Assembly: GCA_963785585.1 (NCBI GenBank)
Contig: CAWAVW010000004.1
Location: forward strand, 2,170,001 to 2,234,000
From: Palsa-295 sp963785585
Lineage (GTDB): Bacteria; Acidobacteriota; Terriglobia; Acidiferrales; UBA7541
DNA length: 64,000 nt
Direction: 5' to 3'
Shown here: piece by piece, positions 58,853 to 64,000 of the stretch
Layout: the number at the start of each line of letters is the position of its first letter
How positions within the stretch are numbered: the first letter of the stretch is position 1
The notes under the pieces: model-generated
Told to the model about the DNA's origin: nothing
The model's input: only the letters and a program-made list of their open reading frames with translations
Database searches by the model: none
Program-made: the position numbers and the translations under genes

Positions 58853-60342
58853 TGCAATTTCCCGCCACCGAGCAGCTCATCAACTTTCACCGGCTCGCTC
58901 CCGAAGTCGCGCTTTGCCTGTTCGGCATCGTCGTGATGATCCTCGATGCCTTCATCGCGCCCGGAAAGCAGCGCGTCCTCGCATGGGTCGCCTTCGTCGG
59001 CACGCTGGTCGCGCTCTTTGGCGTCCACATGATGGCCTTCGTCCACTCGGCCACCGAAGCCAACGGCGCTTACAGCAATCTCGTCCGCGCCGACGCGTTC
59101 AGCATGTTCTTCCATGTGGTGATCATTAGCGCCGCTGCGCTTTGCATTCTCGGTTCTGTCGATTACCTGCAGGAAGAGGGCATACAAAAGGGCGAATACT
59201 ACGCGCTGGTGCTTTTCGCCACCGCCGGCATGTGTATTCTGGCCGGTGCCAATGAACTCGTAACGGCGTTCATCGGCCTCGAACTCAGCTCGATTTCAAC
59301 CTACATTTTGGCTGGCTTCCGCCGCCGCGCCCAGAAATCCAACGAAGCTTCCCTGAAGTATTTCATCCTCGGCTCGTTCGCCACGGCGTTTTTCCTGTAC
59401 GGCATCGCCATGACCTACGGCGCCACGGGCACTACGCGAATCGACCTCGTCCGGGACTATCTGGAACAGGCGATGAGCGCCACGGGGACAATCCCTTCGC
59501 TCGCCGTCCTCGGCCTGGCGCTGATGTTCGTCGGGCTCGCTTTCAAAGTCGTTGCCGCGCCCTTCCAGATTTACGGCCCGGACGTGTACGAAGGCGCGCC
59601 CACGCCCGTAACCGCGCTGCTCGCGTCGGCTCCGAAGGCCGCCACGTTCGCGCTGATGCTGCGCATTTTCTACGTCTCGTTCGACACGGCGAACCATTAC
59701 TGGTTCTGGGCCATCTGGATCTGCGCTGTGCTGACCATGCTCACCGGCAACTTCGCCGCTCTGGTGCAGACCAACGTGAAGCGCATGCTGGCCTACTCTT
59801 CCATCGCCCACGCCGGCTATATACTCGTCGCGTTTGCCGCGGGCACCGATGCCGGCGTCACCGCGGTCATCTTCTATCTCGCCGCATACGCCTTGATGAA
59901 GATCGGGGCGTTCCTGGTGGTCGCGCATCTCGGCCAGAAGGGCGAAAAACATCTCGACATCTCGGACTATGCGGGCCTCGGCATTCGTCAGCCCATTCTT
60001 GCCGCAGCTTTCACTCTTTTCCTGCTTTCGCTGCTCGGCCTGCCGGCCACCGGCGGATTTGTCGGCAAGTTCTTCGCGTTCCAGGCCTCGCTCGATTCGC
60101 ATCTCGTGTGGCTGGTGGTGATTGCCGCCATCAACAGCGTCATCGGTGCCTACTACTATCTCCGCGTAATCATCGCCATGTACTTCTGGGAACCGTCGAA
60201 GGACTACACGCCGTCGAAAGTCGCCCCGGCGCTGGTCTTTGCGCTGGTTCTCGCCGCCGTCGGCACCGTATATCTCGGCATCCTTCCCGGTCGCGTTCTC
60301 GATTACGCCCACACCGCCGCCCAATCGCTGTCGATTCGCTAA
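58852..60342 (+). CDS. nuoN: NADH-quinone oxidoreductase subunit N (copy 1)
   Basis: 496-residue antiporter-like subunit. Motifs: GANELVTAFIGLELSSISTYILAGFRR, GLAFKVVAAPFQIYGPDVYEGAPTPVTALLASAPKAATFA, NVKRMLAYSSIAHAGYILVAF. Overlaps the nuoM stop (TAATG) and ends the operon; a terminator lies 59 bases on, although it is oriented for the other strand. A second, diverged NuoN is encoded at 62.5-64.0 kb. Confidence 0.95.
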   Translation: MQFPATEQLINFHRLAPEVALCLFGIVVMILDAFIAPGKQRVLAWVAFVGTLVALFGVHMMAFVHSATEANGAYSNLVRADAFSMFFHVVIISAAALCILGSVDYLQEEGIQKGEYYALVLFATAGMCILAGANELVTAFIGLELSSISTYILAGFRRRAQKSNEASLKYFILGSFATAFFLYGIAMTYGATGTTRIDLVRDYLEQAMSATGTIPSLAVLGLALMFVGLAFKVVAAPFQIYGPDVYEGAPTPVTALLASAPKAATFALMLRIFYVSFDTANHYWFWAIWICAVLTMLTGNFAALVQTNVKRMLAYSSIAHAGYILVAFAAGTDAGVTAVIFYLAAYALMKIGAFLVVAHLGQKGEKHLDISDYAGLGIRQPILAAAFTLFLLSLLGLPATGGFVGKFFAFQASLDSHLVWLVVIAAINSVIGAYYYLRVIIAMYFWEPSKDYTPSKVAPALVFALVLAAVGTVYLGILPGRVLDYAHTAAQSLSIR

Positions 60343-60400
60343 GCCTGCCGTTCTTCGCAGCGGTTTCACCAACCCGGAAATCACCTGCTCCAAAAGAAAC

Positions 60401-60435
60401 GGCCCGGAAGCTCCGTCACTGCAAGCTTCCGGGCC
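60401..60435 (-). terminator. Strong intrinsic terminator between nuoN and atpE
   Basis: GGCCCGGAAGCT (60401-60412) pairs perfectly with AGCTTCCGGGCC (60424-60435), a 12-base GC-rich stem with an 11-base loop. On the minus strand it is followed by GTTTCTTTTGG, so it ends the atp operon. The plus strand has no T run after it, but the stem would also slow transcription coming out of nuoN. Confidence 0.85.
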
Positions 60436-60460
60436 GCCAAAATACAAATCGATGGAAGAC

Positions 60461-60784
60461 TTAGTAGCCGACCTTCACGAAAATCACCGCGAAGGTAAAC
60501 AGCACCAACGTCTCGATGAACACAAGTCCGAGAATCATGGCCGTACGAATCGCGCCCGCCGCGCCCGGATTGCGCGCGATGCCTTCGCAGGCGGCCGCCG
60601 CAATGCGTCCCTGGCCCAGTCCGCAGAACGCGGCTGCAATGGCCATCGACAGGCCCGCCGCGAATACGATGCCAACGGCAACGTGCTCGGGTGGCTTTGC
60701 CGCCGCTTCGCCCTGCGCGAGCGCAGGTACCGCGGACATTCCGGCAATCATCATCAACGTGAAAAACCCTGCCAACTTCTTCAT
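60461..60784 (-). CDS. atpE: F0F1 ATP synthase subunit c
   Basis: 107 residues, longer than the usual 80-90 because of an N-terminal extension of about 25 residues that looks like a signal peptide (LMMIAGMSAVPALAQG). The two helices follow: VAVGIVFAAGLSMAIAAAFCGLGQGRIAAAAC, then RNPGAAGAIRTAMILGLVFIETLVLF, whose E in FIET is the ion-binding carboxylate. ATG 60784 has AAGGAG upstream. A 121-base leader separates it from atpB. The c-ring is followed by a terminator and not by atpF, so F1 genes are elsewhere. Confidence 0.93.
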   Translation of the reverse strand: MKKLAGFFTLMMIAGMSAVPALAQGEAAAKPPEHVAVGIVFAAGLSMAIAAAFCGLGQGRIAAAACEGIARNPGAAGAIRTAMILGLVFIETLVLFTFAVIFVKVGY

Positions 60785-60905
60785 CGTGTTCTCCTTGTTA
60801 TGAAAGTGCCGCCAGGAGGTGGTTCCCGTCATCCTCGTGCAGCCGGTCTCACACTGGTCGGCAATCATGCCTGTATGAATTGCGCTTGCTGGTATGAAAA
60901 TCGGT

Positions 60906-61721
60906 TTAGTGCTCTTCCGCCGTGGCCAAACCAATATACAGAGCCGGAAGAATCGTGAATACGAATGCCTGCACCACGGCCACAAAGACGTGCAGCAGGA
61001 TAAACGCCACTGGAATCACGGCGGGAAAAATCTCGAATCCCATCGCGAGCGCCGGGTGCGCGCGATGCATGGCGATTCCGGGCGTCATGCAAAGCCCCAG
61101 AAACACCACGTAAATGATTTCGCTGGCGAAAATATTGGCCCACAAACGAACCGTCAGCGAGAGCAGCCGCGCCAGGTTGCTGATGATTTCCACCGGGAAA
61201 ATCAGCCAGGAGAGCCACCACACCGGCCCTGCAAAATGCTTCGCGTAGCCGATCGGTCCATGGGTCTTCACTCCGGCGATGTTGTAATAAATGAACGTAA
61301 GAATCGCGCAGGCCAGCGGCACGCTCGGATACGCGGTGGGCGAAACGAACGAAGGCGAGACGCTGATCAGATTCGAAAAAAGAATAAAGATGGCCATCGC
61401 GCCGACCATCGGCAAGTACTTCCGCGAATCGTGGTCGATGTTCTCATCGAGAAGATCCTGAATTCCCACGCCCATCGGGTTCGTCAGGATCAGCTCCATC
61501 ACTTGCTGTGTGGCGCCGGGCTTCTCGGCCGAAATCCTTGGCCTCAACCAGAGGAAAAACAACCCCGAGATCACGCAGACCACAAACGAAGCAGCCACGA
61601 AATTCGGAATCGGATGCAGCGGATCGTTCGGCGTCACGTGGAAAATCGCCAACACCTTGGCCGCAATTCCGCCCAGGTATTTGTTCAGCAGAAGGGTGGA
61701 CCAATTCAGTGGTTCGTTCAT
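60906..61721 (-). CDS. atpB: F0F1 ATP synthase subunit a
   Basis: 271-residue membrane stator subunit. The essential Arg lies in ARLLSLTVRLWANIFASE, and the C-terminal helix has VFVAVVQAFVFTILPALYIGLA. Four to five helices are evident. The ATG at 61721 overlaps the stop of the upstream atpI gene (ATGA). Confidence 0.95.
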   Translation of the reverse strand: MNEPLNWSTLLLNKYLGGIAAKVLAIFHVTPNDPLHPIPNFVAASFVVCVISGLFFLWLRPRISAEKPGATQQVMELILTNPMGVGIQDLLDENIDHDSRKYLPMVGAMAIFILFSNLISVSPSFVSPTAYPSVPLACAILTFIYYNIAGVKTHGPIGYAKHFAGPVWWLSWLIFPVEIISNLARLLSLTVRLWANIFASEIIYVVFLGLCMTPGIAMHRAHPALAMGFEIFPAVIPVAFILLHVFVAVVQAFVFTILPALYIGLATAEEH

Positions 61722-62200
61722 TCCCGCTCAGACCCCGAAAAAACGTCGTAAAGAGCCGCAGTCATCGCCCCCGCACCTAACGCAAAAAGGCCCAACAGGC
61801 AGGCTACGATCGGTACTCCGAAGAAGCTAACAGTAACATATAAGGTGATTCCTATCAACAGGTAACGGGCGATGAACTTTCCATAAAGGCTCAGCGGAAC
61901 CACGGGTTTTGGCCGCCCTTCCTGGGCGGACGCGGCGATCACAAGACCGCCCAGCGCCTGGTCCAGCCAGCGGAAATTCAGCCACGCCAGCACCGCGCCA
62001 ATCGCGATACCGGCGCCCCAGCGAGGCGTTCGGGCAATCGCCACTGCCAGCGCCCCGGCCAAGCCAAACACCAGAGTGAGCCATTGAATACGCCGCGAAA
62101 ATCCGGCGTGAAACCGCTCGTCCGCTTGGGCGTGCGACGAGGTGTATGCCAGCGGCGGCGGTTCCGGCGGAAATGGCGGTTCAGGATTTTGGGGATCCAT
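61718..62200 (-). CDS. atpI: AtpI-like ATP synthase accessory protein
   Basis: 160 residues. An N-terminal Pro-rich leader (PPFPPEPPP) is followed by four predicted helices (RRIQWLTLVFGLAGALAVAI, WGAGIAIGAVLAWLNFRWLDQAL, ARYLLIGITLYVTVSFF, and the last one), the ATP-synthase I domain arrangement. It assists c-ring assembly or ion transport in other bacteria. The start is ATG 62200, overlapping atpZ by 20 bases; a longer frame upstream runs through atpZ and is not used. Confidence 0.85.
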   Translation of the reverse strand: MDPQNPEPPFPPEPPPLAYTSSHAQADERFHAGFSRRIQWLTLVFGLAGALAVAIARTPRWGAGIAIGAVLAWLNFRWLDQALGGLVIAASAQEGRPKPVVPLSLYGKFIARYLLIGITLYVTVSFFGVPIVACLLGLFALGAGAMTAALYDVFSGSERE

Positions 62201-62432
62201 CAGGGTCGCTCTTGTCGAGGCGCCGTAGCATGTCGCGCACCGCCACTCCGAATCCCACCGCGCCAAACACGATCATCAGCCACGGCTTTGTGTGCAGCCA
62301 GTGATCCAGGAAATAGCCCACCAGGCCGCCCGCGCATGCGCCTCCCACGACGAGAAACGGCAGTTCCGTCGCCAGCGCGATTTGCTTCGCGACGGATCCG
62401 GTCTTCGACTTAAGCGGCGGTTCGCCGGGCAT
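62181..62432 (-). CDS. atpZ: AtpZ/AtpI-type small membrane protein
   Basis: 83 residues with two helices (ATELPFLVVGGACAGGLVGYFLDHWL and PWLMIVFGAVGFGVAVRDMLRRL), the pattern of AtpZ (ATPase gene 1) proteins that lie at the head of ATP synthase operons. The C-terminal 20 bases overlap the atpI start. The second nuoN ends 42 bases upstream, so the group may be read from the nuo-like genes beyond the window edge. Confidence 0.88.
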   Translation of the reverse strand: MPGEPPLKSKTGSVAKQIALATELPFLVVGGACAGGLVGYFLDHWLHTKPWLMIVFGAVGFGVAVRDMLRRLDKSDPDGSPKS

Positions 62433-62474
62433 TTGGCAATTGTATCCTGTCCCGAGCGCGGGAAGCGCTTGGGC

Positions 62475-63983
62475 CTAGCGAAGCAACGGATTCAACACGC
62501 TGTAACTCGCCAGGCGCAGAAACGGCTCCGGGAAAATCCCCGCCGCCAGCGTCACGAAAGCCATCGCCCCCAGAGCGAATTTCTGCGCGACGGAAATGCT
62601 CGGGGCCGCCAATTCATCGGCATCCCGGATCCACATAGCGGCGACGATGCGGAAGTAGTAGTAAAGCGCCGGGACAATGTACAGAACGCCAACCAGGGCC
62701 AGCAACGGATGCCCCGTCTCGATCAACGACCAGAAAATCATCAGCTTTGCCACGAATCCGGCCGTCGGCGGAACTCCCGCCAAAGAGAGCAAGAAAATCA
62801 GCATCAGGATCGCTGCGCCAGGGCTCGTCCGGGCAAGTCCCCGAAGGTCGTCAATCTCCTCGCCAATCACGCCGCGCTTCTGCAGAACGATCACAATCGC
62901 AAACGCTCCGGTATTGAAAAACGCGTACGCGAAAAGATAAAAGGCCATGGCCTGCAGCCCGCGGGCGTGGAGCGTTCCGTCCGGATTCACCGACGCGACG
63001 AACCCCAGCAGGATGTAACCCACCTGCGCGATCGACGAATACGCCAGCAGCCGCTTGATATTCGACTGCGTCAGAGCCGCGAACGTTCCGAGCGTCATCG
63101 AAAGCACCGCGACAGCCGCCAGGATGTGCGTCCAACGGACGTTCACCGGCCAGAAAACCGTGAGCAACAGCCGCAATAGCAAAGCGAAGCTCGCCGCCTT
63201 CGACGCAACGCTCACGTAGGCCGTGATCGTCGTCGGAGCTCCCTCATACACGTCCGGCGCCCACTGGTGAAAGGGCACCGCCGCCACTTTGAAAAATATT
63301 CCCGCGGCAACCGTCGCGAGCGCCAGATACGTAAGTGCATCGATGCCGGAAAACTGCGCGTGCCGCTCGGCGATCCGCTGCTGAACAGCCTGCAGATTCG
63401 TCGAACCGCTCAGCCCGTACAAAATCGAAAATCCGTACGCCAGCACTCCCGAACTGAACGCGCCCATCAGCATGTATTTCAGCGCCGCTTCGTTCGAACG
63501 CCGCTCCCGCACGAGAAACCCCGAAAGCACGTAAAAACTGATCCCCATGGTTTCGAGCGCCAGGAACAGCACCACCAGATCGTTGCCGCACGCGAGGAAC
63601 ATCATCCCGACCGTCGCGAAAAGCATCAGCGCGTAGTATTCCCCGCGTTGCTCCTCGACAACCTCCATGTAACGCGCGGAGAGCAGCAGCACCAGCGCCG
63701 TCGAAGCCAGAAACACGAACCCAAAGAAGATGAAGAATGGATCGATCACGATCGCCCGGTCGAACGCCAGAACGTGATTGGCCGCCGGTTCACGGATCAA
63801 AAACAAAGACGCCGCGCTGAACGCCACGCCGATCATCGCCGTCCACGCGTTCCAAGATTTCTGCGCGCGGGTCAGCAGAAAATCCGTCATCAGGATGGCC
63901 AGCCCGAAAACGGCCAGCATCGCTTCGGGAAACACAAAAATGAAATCGCTGCGCGCCTGATCGAAAATCTGATGCCAGTTCAT
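62475..63983 (-). CDS. nuoN: NADH-quinone oxidoreductase subunit N (copy 2)
   Basis: 502-residue second NuoN, clearly diverged from the copy at 58.9-60.3 kb. Motifs: GNDLVVLFLALETMGISFYVLSGFLVRERRSNEAALKY, FFKVAAVPFHQWAPDVYEGAPTTITAYVSVASKAASFALLLR and NIKRLLAYSSIAQVGYILLGF. An upstream gene ends TAA directly against this ATG, suggesting the tail of another nuo cluster outside the window. It is followed by the atp membrane genes. Confidence 0.94.
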   Translation of the reverse strand: MNWHQIFDQARSDFIFVFPEAMLAVFGLAILMTDFLLTRAQKSWNAWTAMIGVAFSAASLFLIREPAANHVLAFDRAIVIDPFFIFFGFVFLASTALVLLLSARYMEVVEEQRGEYYALMLFATVGMMFLACGNDLVVLFLALETMGISFYVLSGFLVRERRSNEAALKYMLMGAFSSGVLAYGFSILYGLSGSTNLQAVQQRIAERHAQFSGIDALTYLALATVAAGIFFKVAAVPFHQWAPDVYEGAPTTITAYVSVASKAASFALLLRLLLTVFWPVNVRWTHILAAVAVLSMTLGTFAALTQSNIKRLLAYSSIAQVGYILLGFVASVNPDGTLHARGLQAMAFYLFAYAFFNTGAFAIVIVLQKRGVIGEEIDDLRGLARTSPGAAILMLIFLLSLAGVPPTAGFVAKLMIFWSLIETGHPLLALVGVLYIVPALYYYFRIVAAMWIRDADELAAPSISVAQKFALGAMAFVTLAAGIFPEPFLRLASYSVLNPLLR

Positions 63984-64000
63984 TTATGGCGCCTTCACCG
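63984..64000 (-). CDS. 3' end of an upstream gene (partial)
   Basis: Only the last four sense codons (ending VKAP) and a TAA stop at 63986-63984 are visible, immediately before the nuoN-2 ATG. In nuo clusters nuoM normally precedes nuoN, so nuoM is the likely identity, but the sequence here cannot show it. Confidence 0.35.

Noticed and set aside
60461..60784. Possible sodium-type ATP synthase c subunit
   Set aside because: A Gln in GQG and ET after the key Glu hint at it, but the next ligand positions are Leu and Phe rather than Thr and Tyr, and proton-type c subunits also have the GQG. Undecided.
1..64000. CRISPR arrays, prophage or insertion sequences
   Set aside because: No spaced repeat array, integrase, transposase or terminal inverted repeats were recognised; the only tandem repeats are the short ones reported.

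Overview
The window looks like the chromosome of a free-living, Gram-negative, aerobic acidobacterium (Acidobacteriota, Terriglobia-like). This rests on gene content only: lpxB (lipid A), bshA (bacillithiol), a DUF1501/DUF1800 pair, an E1 alpha-beta fusion, a NuoE-NuoF fusion, SH3-like and NHL proteins, and a long Hfq-like protein. The DNA is GC-rich throughout. I see no insertion sequence, prophage, integrase or CRISPR array.

1-5.4 kb (+): the end of an ABC exporter, a cupin, lpxB, and an M1-peptidase-like protein that has lost its zinc site. 5.4-11.3 kb (-): a tightly packed run reading mug, enoyl-CoA hydratase, CoA-transferase B and A, rhodanese, ArsC-like protein, a degenerate hydroxyacyl-CoA dehydrogenase and a MidA-like methyltransferase. 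11.6-12.5 kb (+): an ECF sigma factor with its overlapping HxxxCxxC anti-sigma factor. 12.5-20.5 kb: ornithine cyclodeaminase-like, NHL lipoprotein, phosphofructokinase with an overlapping SH3 protein, DoxX, PspC, fused 2-oxoacid dehydrogenase E1. 20.6-30.8 kb: orphan LytS-type kinase, ion-channel-like protein, YceI, GbsR/MarR regulator, bshA, hotdog thioesterase, Hfq-like protein, tmk-holB, and a TetR regulator coupled to an aspartyl-protease/NTF2 fusion. 30.9-36.8 kb: PLP-binding protein, M24 peptidase, small membrane and zinc proteins, tRNA-Thr(CGT), GH3 glucosidase.

36.9-40.1 kb is the most unusual accessory region: a membrane-anchored TIR protein divergent from a stand-alone RyR-domain protein and a DUF4231/SLATT-like membrane protein, possibly a signalling or defence module. 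Next come the DUF1800-DUF1501 pair, an ArsR regulator with two SRPBCC proteins and a secreted protein, and thiS.

47.0-60.3 kb (+) is a complex I operon, nuoA-C-D-EF-G-H-J-K-L-M-N. It has good promoter boxes, and neither nuoB nor nuoI is present. Convergent to it (60.4-64.0 kb, -) lie a second nuoN and atpZ-atpI-atpB-atpE, the membrane part of ATP synthase without the F1 genes, closed by a strong terminator.

A recurring regulatory theme is that several regulators appear to be transcribed from promoters whose -10 box sits 5-7 bases before the start codon (leaderless mRNA). In GbsR and ArsR a palindrome covers the gene's own start codon, and in TetR a palindrome fills the promoter spacer.
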